The position numbers were made by a program, and so were the translations under genes. Below, one piece after another: positions 25,762 to 34,551 of a stretch of DNA of 45,131 bases; positions within the stretch are counted from its first letter, which is position 1, and each line of letters begins with the position of its first letter. The notes beneath the pieces are model-generated. The model did no database searches, had not been told where the DNA came from, and saw only the letters and a list, made by a program, of their open reading frames with translations. This DNA comes from Clostridiales bacterium (GTDB lineage: Bacteria; Bacillota; Clostridia; Christensenellales; Pumilibacteraceae): assembly GCA_015055625.1 (NCBI GenBank), contig SVHU01000006.1:56325-101455 (forward strand). The letters are read 5' to 3'.

Positions 25762-28392
25762 ATGAAAAAACTTCTTAAAGTCTTAACGTCTTCGATGATG
25801 GCGTGTGCGCTTGCGCTAGTTTCGCTTACTGGCTGTGCAGGAACACCTTCTGACACAATGGCGATTAAGACTCCTACCGGAACAGGTTCGTCTACACAAA
25901 CCACTCCCGGAACAAATGTAGAGCAAGTTGGACTTACCGCTGGTTTCGAACTTTCTCACGACTCAGGTTTTGTTGATAATGATAAAACGCAGGTTAATAT
26001 CTACGATTACAATTATTATTATTTCAACGAACAGCGTGCAACGGGTGCGGACCCTGGAGCTTGGTATGTGTCCGAAAAAGACGCATTAGATTCTTATACA
26101 AAGCTTAAGTATCGCGAAATGGCAAAGCAGGGATCGGCTTTCGATCTTAACGCTTTTGAATTGGAGTACGGTTCTTGGGATTATTGGAAGGAAACTTATG
26201 CTGACCAGTTTTACGTTGTAACAACTGGATGTACAAGTACTAATCTTTCGGCAAAAACCAAGCAAAAATATCCCACTGCAGTTTATGGACTTTATCAGCT
26301 TAGAACGTCTAAGGATCTTAACGACTGGGTTGAGGCGGGCGAAATTGATACTCACGCTATTATGGCTGAAGCAGACGGTTGGTATAACCGTACACCCGAA
26401 AACTGTTGGGCTCCCGAGTTTAGCCGTGATCCTATAACAGGTTTGTACGTTGTCTGCGCATCTACAAATAGTAAGAGTGGTGACGAAACTACCGAATACA
26501 ACCCCGATACTACGGGATATTTTGGATACGTTCAGGAAAAATGGGATAGAATGAACTTGCTTATCGCAGTTTCCCCCAATCCTATTGGACCATACCGTTT
26601 TATTACCGCGGAAGAATACTATCAGAACGTTGCCGCTTATAACAATGACGGAACCGTTAAGACTGTATCTGTTACCGAAGATGGAAAAACTAAAGAGATG
26701 GCAATTTACCGTGACGATCTTCTAGATGATATTGACGGAGATTATAAGAGTGGTGATATCGTTTACCTTACCGAGTACAAAGACGGTGAGTTTTTGAACC
26801 TTAACGGACACAAGGTAAGAAAGACCACAATGCCCTTAAACTTTGGTTATTATCACGAGAAACTTAAGGAAGCTTATCCTCACTGGTGGATTGAAGATAG
26901 AGGAATTTGGCCTTGTATTGATATTAACCCCGTAGTTAATAGCAAAGGCGAAATTTATATGTACTTCTCTCAGCATACCTCCTCCGTAATTGAAGGTAAC
27001 CACGTTTGGGTAATTCATATGAAAGACTGGGTAACGCCTGATTGGGATAGTTTAACCCATATATCCTCTCCCTCGTATTCCATTATTTATAACGACGGCG
27101 AGTCTGCAGATACTCAGTACTATATCACTCATACAAAACAGCCAGACGGCACGTATCTTACTAATACCAGAGGCGAAAGAAAGGCATTCGCTATCAACGG
27201 TGTTCAGGGATATTATATGGGAAGCGCAAGTGAAGGAACTATTAACGAAGGAACGTTCGTTATCGAAAAGGACGGTTGGTACTATATGACCTATTCTCCA
27301 TTTGGACTTGGATCCAGAATGTACTCGTTGTTCTTAGCAGTTGCAAACAATCCTTACGGTCCGTTTATTAAACTTCCTGAATATAGCCCCTGTCTTGGAC
27401 TTGATAAAGTTGAAAACGGCGACTATATGGCAGGATGCGGACACCATTCGTTCGTATGGGCAGGTGAAGAGCTTTATGCGGTATATCACTGCTTCTATAA
27501 CCCTGTAAACAACAATGATGCTAACGGAAACTTCCTTGGTCGTGCAATCGGATTTGATAGAATGGGCTGGTACGATTATGACAACTTGACGTTTGGTGAT
27601 CTTGTTGATCAGCAAATTGAAAAAGATTTGGAAGAAGAAGCGCAAGAAGATAAAGTCGGATATAAGATGGTAGATAGAAACAAGGAAGCCAACGACGACT
27701 TTAGAGTAACCGAAAGTTGGATTAGAGAAAGATTTGTTGAATGTAATAATTCTTTCTATTATGGAAAAGACGTTACTGAGATTTATAGAGAGAACGACAT
27801 AATACCCCTTCCCTACGGAAATGGACCTACTCATTCGCTTCAGCCCCTTCCCGAAGTTGCTCTTCCCGACGGGCTTGGAAACGTAGCAAACGATGATGAC
27901 GTTCACGTAGAACTTATTTACGGAGATCAGGATACTATTAAGTTTGCTAACGACGGACTTGTAACTTATCAGGAATGGTCTAGCGATTTCGAGCTTGCAG
28001 GCGATACTCAAGCTAAGCAAATTAAGGTAAAGCTTTCCTGGGATACTCCCAAAGCTATCCGCAACATAATGGTTTATAACAGCCGTGAGTACGAATATGG
28101 ATTTACCCAAGTTAAGTCAATAGTATTCAAGCTTGATAGGAAGCCTACTTGGTATCCGGAGGGCGCGCCTTATAACGATTATTGCTACATAAAAGATCTT
28201 AAGGCAGATCCTTACGGATGGGATAATACAAACTTCAGAATGCGTAAAGGCGGATCGGCTATGGCAAACTTTAACGAGATTGTTGTAAGCGAAGTTATTA
28301 TTACCGTAAGCGCAGACGATAAGATTGACGTAACTTTAGGCAAAGGTCTTGTAAGACTTTCCGAGATTTACATTATGGGTAAAAATGCATAA
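25762..28392 (+). CDS. Cassette 3 gene A: GH43-like propeller plus F5/8C lipoprotein
   Basis: This 876-residue lipoprotein has lipobox LTGC (Cys25) followed by a Thr/Ser-rich linker. Propeller landmarks are GADPGAWYVS (about 96), WAPEFSRDP (about 217), WPCIDINPVV (about 383), NEGTFVIEKDGWYYMTYSP (about 495) and GCGHHSFVW (about 559). An acidic insertion (about 625-655, with EEEAQEDKVGYKMVD) precedes the YGNGPTHSLQPLP linker, and the F5/8C-like domain spans about 707-873. The insertion and the VALPDGLGNV phrase are shared only with cassette 4, so these two are the closest relatives. ATG 25762 follows AAGGAG at 25742-25747. It is the first gene of its own transcription unit. Enzymatic activity is inferred from the retained acidic residues only. 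Confidence 0.75.
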   Translation: MKKLLKVLTSSMMACALALVSLTGCAGTPSDTMAIKTPTGTGSSTQTTPGTNVEQVGLTAGFELSHDSGFVDNDKTQVNIYDYNYYYFNEQRATGADPGAWYVSEKDALDSYTKLKYREMAKQGSAFDLNAFELEYGSWDYWKETYADQFYVVTTGCTSTNLSAKTKQKYPTAVYGLYQLRTSKDLNDWVEAGEIDTHAIMAEADGWYNRTPENCWAPEFSRDPITGLYVVCASTNSKSGDETTEYNPDTTGYFGYVQEKWDRMNLLIAVSPNPIGPYRFITAEEYYQNVAAYNNDGTVKTVSVTEDGKTKEMAIYRDDLLDDIDGDYKSGDIVYLTEYKDGEFLNLNGHKVRKTTMPLNFGYYHEKLKEAYPHWWIEDRGIWPCIDINPVVNSKGEIYMYFSQHTSSVIEGNHVWVIHMKDWVTPDWDSLTHISSPSYSIIYNDGESADTQYYITHTKQPDGTYLTNTRGERKAFAINGVQGYYMGSASEGTINEGTFVIEKDGWYYMTYSPFGLGSRMYSLFLAVANNPYGPFIKLPEYSPCLGLDKVENGDYMAGCGHHSFVWAGEELYAVYHCFYNPVNNNDANGNFLGRAIGFDRMGWYDYDNLTFGDLVDQQIEKDLEEEAQEDKVGYKMVDRNKEANDDFRVTESWIRERFVECNNSFYYGKDVTEIYRENDIIPLPYGNGPTHSLQPLPEVALPDGLGNVANDDDVHVELIYGDQDTIKFANDGLVTYQEWSSDFELAGDTQAKQIKVKLSWDTPKAIRNIMVYNSREYEYGFTQVKSIVFKLDRKPTWYPEGAPYNDYCYIKDLKADPYGWDNTNFRMRKGGSAMANFNEIVVSEVIITVSADDKIDVTLGKGLVRLSEIYIMGKNA

Positions 28393-28408
28393 GAGGAGGT
28401 AAGAAATT

Positions 28409-31400
28409 ATGAAAAGATTTAAAAGTTTATTCCTTTCTCTTATCCTTGTTCTTGCACTTTTAGTTGGAGTTGTAGCATGCGACAACGGTGGTGACGGCGG
28501 AAAAGATACGCCCGATCCTGTTACGTATACGCTCAGCTTTGAGATGAACGGACACGGAACTCAAACCCCTGACCAGGTTCTTGAAGAAGACGAAGTAACC
28601 GTTCAGCCTACCAATCCTACCGAGAGTGGTTGGAACTTTGAAGGCTGGTATACTGACAATAACTTTAGTCAGCTTTACACCTTCGGTTCAACTCTTAGCT
28701 CTGATACTACCGTATACGCTAAGTGGGAACAGGAAGTTGTAGTTAATAAGCACACTGTAACATTTGTAACAGGCGTAAGCGATTGCGTAATTAATGCGCA
28801 AGACGTAGCAGAAGGCGGAAAAGTAACTCTTCCTAAAGCTAGCGATATGGTGTCAGCAGGAAAGAAGTTCGAAGGCTGGTACTTAGACGCTGGATATGCA
28901 GTATCGTTTGACGCAAACACAATCGTTACTCAAGGATTTAGCATTTATGCAAAGTGGTCTACTTACTTTAAGGTAACGTTTGATAGAAATGGCAGAGGTT
29001 CTGCAAACAGAACTCCTCAACCTCAAGAATATTTCGTAGAGGGAAGCAAAGCTGAAAAGCCTGACGATATGAGCGCAAACTCATATAAGTTCCTTGGCTG
29101 GTCAGTTGATAAGAACGGTAAAGACAATCTTTATGACTTTGATGCCGAACTTACCGATTCTATTACTCTTTTTGCTCAGTGGTTGAGATTGTACAGAGTA
29201 TCTTTCGATCTTAATAACGACGAAGCGCTCCAGCTTCCTCCTGAGGATCAAAATATAGAAGAGGGCAAGCTAGCTGTAAGACCTGAAACTGATCCTGTTG
29301 TTATTGGATACAGATTCGACGGCTGGTATACAGAAGCAGAAGGTGGAGAGTTGTTTGATTTCAATACTACTGTTATTAACGAAACAACAACTATTTACGC
29401 ACATTGGACAAAGACTCAAGTAGAAACTTTGGACGTAGAAACTCCCGAGTATACTTATAGAGAAGAAGCTCCTTACGGCGAGCGTCCCGACCTTGACGGA
29501 TACGTTATTAACGGAAAGATGGGCGCAGAAGAAAAGTGGGAAGAACAGGATTGGTTCGTTTCTGGAATCACCGAAGCTCCTACGGTAACGTATAAAATTT
29601 CTACTCAGTTCTCCGAAAAGGGACTTTACGTGTTCATTCAGGTAGAAGATAACGGCGGACTTTATCACGACGGACGTAACTATTACTTCAAGAATTCTCA
29701 CTTAGAATTCCGTATTAACGCTTCTACGTATAGAACTAACTGGTTTAGAATTGATACCGAAACGTTGTATCCCTCTTCACAAAGAGTTAAGATTGCAGTT
29801 AATATTGCAGAAGGTGAAGTAAATACTGCAAATGCTGACAATAAGAGAGCAGTAATGAACGTAGAATTGTTTGCTACTTGGAAGGATCTTCAGTTCTATG
29901 AGATTCCCGAAAGCGTTGGCATTTATACAATGTATAAGTACAAGAGAATTGCTGCGGATAATATCAAATATACCCTTTCATCACCTTTTGACGATCTTGC
30001 TACTATTGATCCATTAGAGTTCGTTCAGTATGGACCTTCGGGATATCTTAACGCAGATGCGGAAAATGCAACCGTAGGACATTCTTCGCTCAATATTGCA
30101 AAGACTCCTGGTTGGGATATTTCTCACGAAAGCGCAGAAGAAAACGCATACGTTTCGTCAAACGGCTTTGTTACACAAGCAATTTTCTATAAGGGAATCG
30201 TTGATACCGAATACTATGAGTATTCATTTGAAATTGACGGAAGTAAGTATATAAACGGCGGAAAAGCAGGTGGCGTAATTTACTCTTCTGAAATCAACTA
30301 TGCAATGTTGCTTTTTACCGTAAACGGTACTACGTATGATAAAAATACTAACAAATTCAAGATTGCACAGCCTTATATTCGCGTTACCGATAAAGACGGA
30401 AAGCTTAAGAATAAGACTTTAGACCCAATCGACGTTTCAGAAACAGGTAGAATTCAGGTTAAGATAGTATTTAGTAGCGGTCACGTTTACTGTATTGTTA
30501 ACGAAGTACTTATTCACTGTGAGTTCGTTGCTAACCTTAACGTAAGAACCAATCCCGGTCTTTGCACAACAGAGGGCGGTGAAGGTATTAGATTTATCAA
30601 CTACACTGCAAGAGTTCTTACAGCAAAAGAAGCTAAGGAAGTAACTGCTCAATATGCATACGTACTTACTATTGGCAGACTTAAGAATCTTACTATCGAG
30701 CTTAATACTACTGGTGTATCTTCTAAAGAAGGCGTAAGCAAGAAGGTTGTTATGGATGTTCAAAACTCTTCAGTTGCTCTTACAAATTCTCAGAAGAATA
30801 AGATTTTGGAAGACGGAGAAATAGATTCTAGAATTATCATTAATCAAATCGAATCTCTTATCTTTACTGTTGACGGCGTTGCTCATGACATCACTGAAGA
30901 TTTAATTGATGCAGAAACTGGCGCTAAGTGGGGCGAATTCGTATACGAATACCCATTCACGGGAGATGCTGTTATTACAAATACATCTTCTGTTGTTCCC
31001 ACCGAAGAGCTTACCGCAATCGTTGGAACTCTTATTGATAACGATACTGGTAAACCTGTTGCTGCTACTGCAACTATTACTTCTAATAACCCCAGACTTA
31101 GCAAATACGATATGGGTATCGTAGGTGGAGTGATTGTTCTTATTGTTCCTAAGGGATATGATTACAAGATTTCGTTCAATCAAACTGCATACAGAACTAC
31201 AACCTTAGACGTTATTGAAAATATAGACGGTATTTACACTATTGAAGATCCTGTTAAACTTGTTCCAAACGTTCTCGGCGGAACAGCATTGAGTAGAAAA
31301 TCTTCAATGGCGTATGGATCTTCGATTGCTGGTTGGGATATGAGCAGAGAGTCTGACGGAATAATCATATTCGAAACCACAAAGGCAAATCCCCCACCCG

Positions 31401-34255
31401 TATACTTCTCTGGTTATACTATTCACGAATATCAATATGCTAAAGTGTCCGTAACTAACATTACGGATCCTGAAGCTCACGCTGTTTACGAAAAAGACCC
31501 TGGAATCGGATTTAGAATCGAAAATGGCAGAAGAACCGTTCATATGCTTTTAAGACAGAAAGGTACTAGATATCTTGACGGCTCTGGTGGTTGGAACCCC
31601 GTACACAATACTGCTTACGGCTCTCCCACCTGTGACTTCATTGACATTACTGGAGAGCACAAGGATACTTTGGAAATTCTTCGTATTAATCGCGCATTGT
31701 ATACTTGGATAAACGGCTTCTATATGGGTTGCACAATTCTTCCCGAAGAGCTTGAAGGTGAAGCTGCTATATCTGTTGCAGGAACGTTTAGCTACTACGG
31801 AAAGATTATTTACCGTGATTATGAGATCAAAGTAGGCGACGATGCTATTGCTATCGCTAAAGAAAGAATGGAAGTTCCCATTTCTATGGACGATACCATC
31901 TATGGTTTTGACGAGGAGTGGAATACTGATTACAATCAGCCTTTAATTAAAGTAGAAGGACTTACCGAGATCGAATATGATAACGGCGTTACCGAAGAAA
32001 TTGCTTTGGCAGGAAATAACATTACCATTACTCGTACCGAGTTTGCTGCTGACGACGAACTTTACACCGTATCGGTAGGATCTTATGCTTCGGCAATTAT
32101 TTCCGCGCAGAATCCTACTGCTACAATTAAGATTCCCGACACAGCAAAAGGTCAGATTAATATAAGTATGGTAAGAGAATCGTCTGCTGTTGTATCTGGT
32201 AAATTTGTTCCAAACGGATTTACTCTTGAAAATCCCATCGAAGGATATTTGTTGTTCAACGACGGCTTGTCGCTCAGCTTTACTACTGGACTTGACGGAA
32301 CGTTTGCTATATCCGTTCCCACTTCTCAAACCTTTACCTTAAAGCTTTCTACGTCTGGTTACATAACTCCTGAGCTTAATACTAGATCTCCCAACAATGC
32401 GGGACAGGAAAAGAAACTTGGTGATCTTGCTCTTTACACAACAGTATTTGGTGGAGTAATTGCAGGAACAAGTTACAACTCTAGTCTTCCTTATGGCGAA
32501 TTTAGCACTGGCTATGACGTTTCTGACGATACGCCTTGGGAAGGAGAGTATTTAGACGTGACAGCAACTTTTTCAAACCAGTACGTTTCTATCAATACTG
32601 GAAGATACACCAACTTCGAAGCTTCGTTCTCTCTTATTAGACACTATTATGCCGATAGACCTAACGAGAGCGATCCAGCGTTTGGATTAGAGATTCTTTG
32701 CAATGGTGGAAGCGATCAGATTCTTTTCCACAAGAATGGTGTTCGTTCATTCCCCAAGGGTAAGGATAGAGTTCAAGAGTATGACCTTATGAAGTATAAC
32801 ACCGCATCTTCTTATGGTATTAGAGTTGACTTTAGAATTATAAGAAGACAGAACTTGTACTTTATGTACTACAAGCTCGAGAATGATCCTGCTTGGATTA
32901 TGATTAAGCGTATCGAAAGCACGCTTTCTGGCCCTGCAGCATTAAGATTTGAATCTTGTACAAGTAAGGCTCTTCACTTTACGGTATGGAACTTTAACGT
33001 AAAAGCTCTTAACTCAACTAATATTCCTGACGATCTTATATCTAACATTAACGTAAACGTAAGCTCTGGAGAAAATACAGGAAGCGCAACTTTGGGTGGA
33101 GGAACTGAGATTGCAGGAGAAATTAAGCACGTTGTTGGCGACGTTGCAACAGTAACGCTTAAAGCAAACAACGGATATATGCCTGCTTACGCAAAGGTAG
33201 ACGGAGAGTTTGTTTCTATCGTTTCTAACAAAATTCAGTTCATTGTTAACAGCACGAACATCAACGTAGAAGTTGTATTCGAGCCTGTGTTTGAAACTTA
33301 TACAGTAACTGGTAAGATTGCAGTTGATAAGACTTATAAAGATTTTGTTCTTCCTAAGTACGTAACGATTGTTGCATATATGGTAGACGGCAGAACTTAT
33401 AGTAGCAACGTAGCAGTTGGAACGGACGGAAGCGTTTCTATGAAGCTTAGAGCTGGAACTTTCAAGATGTACGCTTACAGCGACACTCTTGCTTCTAGAG
33501 AAGTTGACGTTACTATTAGTAGCATAAACAAGAACTTTGGAACGCTTACTCTTAGCACGATGATTGACGGCGCCACAACAGTAAACGGAGTTACCTTGGT
33601 TAACAGCAAGCCTATGGATAAAGAGCTTCTTTATAAGGAAGGAATGCTCAATCTTCCTTTCCACTATACTGATGCTTGTTGGTTGCCCGAAGCAGTAACT
33701 GCTAACGACTTTGTATTCTCAACCGACATTATTCAGTCTGGTAACCCAGAGTCCCCATACTACTCTAACGACGAAGTTGCAGGACTTATCTTCTCCAACG
33801 GAACAAAGACCTTCTCTATGAAGTTCTGGGGCGATGGACTTCGTATCAGCGAAATTGGATATAGCACGGCAGGAATGTTGTGGCCTCATATCAACAAAGA
33901 TGTTGCTTACTTTGGATCAATGAATGCAAGTACCGTTAAAACCGTTAACTTCGCAGTTAAGCTTGTTGGAACGGATATGCTTGTTTACATCAACCAAAAG
34001 CACATCTTCACTATGACCACTTCAAAGGGCTTTGTTTGGGCAAGTGGAGTGACTGGTACAGAGCATTACCCAAATAACAACGACGTTGTAAAAGAAGCGT
34101 ACGCTGCGGTTGTTGGCGACGGAACTAAAGAGATTGCAATTGGTTTCCATTGTAATCTTGGAACTGCTGCTGAAAGAACTAACCAGGCAGGTTTCTATAA
34201 CGTTAAGTTTACCGATAAAGCAAGCCTTGTATCTTCCTTTAACGGAAAGTTCTAA
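28409..34255 (+). CDS. Cassette 3 gene B: giant multidomain surface lipoprotein
   Basis: The 1948-residue protein has lipobox VVAC (Cys24) and then an Asn/Gly-rich stretch. InlB repeats lie at about 40-108, 112-186, 187-258 and 259-334, and the CBM9-like domain at about 356-527 (YVINGKMGAEEKW). Jelly rolls begin near 568 (GWDISHES), 975 (GWDMSRES), 1364 and 1758; regulatory-like sandwiches lie near 868-947, 1263-1344 and 1631-1714. The beginnings of successive jelly rolls are 407, 389 and 394 residues apart, showing a clear supermodule period. The C-terminal part matches cassette 4, while the first two InlB repeats are a patchwork of cassette 1-like and cassette 2-like DNA. It starts 16 bases after A3 with GAGGAGG between. 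No enzyme motif was seen. Confidence 0.7.
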   Translation: MKRFKSLFLSLILVLALLVGVVACDNGGDGGKDTPDPVTYTLSFEMNGHGTQTPDQVLEEDEVTVQPTNPTESGWNFEGWYTDNNFSQLYTFGSTLSSDTTVYAKWEQEVVVNKHTVTFVTGVSDCVINAQDVAEGGKVTLPKASDMVSAGKKFEGWYLDAGYAVSFDANTIVTQGFSIYAKWSTYFKVTFDRNGRGSANRTPQPQEYFVEGSKAEKPDDMSANSYKFLGWSVDKNGKDNLYDFDAELTDSITLFAQWLRLYRVSFDLNNDEALQLPPEDQNIEEGKLAVRPETDPVVIGYRFDGWYTEAEGGELFDFNTTVINETTTIYAHWTKTQVETLDVETPEYTYREEAPYGERPDLDGYVINGKMGAEEKWEEQDWFVSGITEAPTVTYKISTQFSEKGLYVFIQVEDNGGLYHDGRNYYFKNSHLEFRINASTYRTNWFRIDTETLYPSSQRVKIAVNIAEGEVNTANADNKRAVMNVELFATWKDLQFYEIPESVGIYTMYKYKRIAADNIKYTLSSPFDDLATIDPLEFVQYGPSGYLNADAENATVGHSSLNIAKTPGWDISHESAEENAYVSSNGFVTQAIFYKGIVDTEYYEYSFEIDGSKYINGGKAGGVIYSSEINYAMLLFTVNGTTYDKNTNKFKIAQPYIRVTDKDGKLKNKTLDPIDVSETGRIQVKIVFSSGHVYCIVNEVLIHCEFVANLNVRTNPGLCTTEGGEGIRFINYTARVLTAKEAKEVTAQYAYVLTIGRLKNLTIELNTTGVSSKEGVSKKVVMDVQNSSVALTNSQKNKILEDGEIDSRIIINQIESLIFTVDGVAHDITEDLIDAETGAKWGEFVYEYPFTGDAVITNTSSVVPTEELTAIVGTLIDNDTGKPVAATATITSNNPRLSKYDMGIVGGVIVLIVPKGYDYKISFNQTAYRTTTLDVIENIDGIYTIEDPVKLVPNVLGGTALSRKSSMAYGSSIAGWDMSRESDGIIIFETTKANPPPVYFSGYTIHEYQYAKVSVTNITDPEAHAVYEKDPGIGFRIENGRRTVHMLLRQKGTRYLDGSGGWNPVHNTAYGSPTCDFIDITGEHKDTLEILRINRALYTWINGFYMGCTILPEELEGEAAISVAGTFSYYGKIIYRDYEIKVGDDAIAIAKERMEVPISMDDTIYGFDEEWNTDYNQPLIKVEGLTEIEYDNGVTEEIALAGNNITITRTEFAADDELYTVSVGSYASAIISAQNPTATIKIPDTAKGQINISMVRESSAVVSGKFVPNGFTLENPIEGYLLFNDGLSLSFTTGLDGTFAISVPTSQTFTLKLSTSGYITPELNTRSPNNAGQEKKLGDLALYTTVFGGVIAGTSYNSSLPYGEFSTGYDVSDDTPWEGEYLDVTATFSNQYVSINTGRYTNFEASFSLIRHYYADRPNESDPAFGLEILCNGGSDQILFHKNGVRSFPKGKDRVQEYDLMKYNTASSYGIRVDFRIIRRQNLYFMYYKLENDPAWIMIKRIESTLSGPAALRFESCTSKALHFTVWNFNVKALNSTNIPDDLISNINVNVSSGENTGSATLGGGTEIAGEIKHVVGDVATVTLKANNGYMPAYAKVDGEFVSIVSNKIQFIVNSTNINVEVVFEPVFETYTVTGKIAVDKTYKDFVLPKYVTIVAYMVDGRTYSSNVAVGTDGSVSMKLRAGTFKMYAYSDTLASREVDVTISSINKNFGTLTLSTMIDGATTVNGVTLVNSKPMDKELLYKEGMLNLPFHYTDACWLPEAVTANDFVFSTDIIQSGNPESPYYSNDEVAGLIFSNGTKTFSMKFWGDGLRISEIGYSTAGMLWPHINKDVAYFGSMNASTVKTVNFAVKLVGTDMLVYINQKHIFTMTTSKGFVWASGVTGTEHYPNNNDVVKEAYAAVVGDGTKEIAIGFHCNLGTAAERTNQAGFYNVKFTDKASLVSSFNGKF

Positions 34256-34273
34256 TCAAACAAAATAACAAAC

Positions 34274-34316
34274 AAAAAACCATCTTGAGATAAAAATCAA
34301 GGTGGTTTTTTATGTG
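34274..34316 (+). terminator. Cassette 3 terminator
   Basis: AAAAAACCATCTTGA (34274-34288) pairs with TCAAGGTGGTTTTTT (34297-34311), loop GATAAAAA. The 3' arm and the following ATGTGTT are the same as in the cassette 4 terminator. Confidence 0.9.
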
Positions 34317-34457
34317 TTAGATACTATTTTCATAATATGTTATAGCATTATAGCTATTAAGTTTACGGAAATGGAGCGTATAATATACGAATGATGGTAC
34401 TTCTATAAAAGAGAAGGCAAAACGAACAAAACATTAAAAATATAAAACAATTTACTA

Positions 34458-34486
34458 TTGACAGGTAGTGGATTGTGACTTATAAT
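34458..34486 (+). promoter_or_regulatory. Cassette 4 promoter, full consensus
   Basis: TTGACA (34458-34463), a 17-base spacer and TATAAT (34481-34486), a perfect sigma-A consensus 66 bases before the A4 start. A 13-base inverted repeat CGTATAATATACG lies upstream at 34377-34389 and could be an operator. Confidence 0.8.
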
Positions 34487-34551
34487 GAATTTATGAATAA
34501 ATTTATCTTATATGCTCGCAAATTGCAAATAATATAGGGGGGAGATAAAAA

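Noticed and set aside
27334-28110. 258-codon minus-strand open frame inside cassette 3 gene A
   Set aside because: Antisense shadow of the propeller and F5/8C coding region; no ribosome binding site or known domain.
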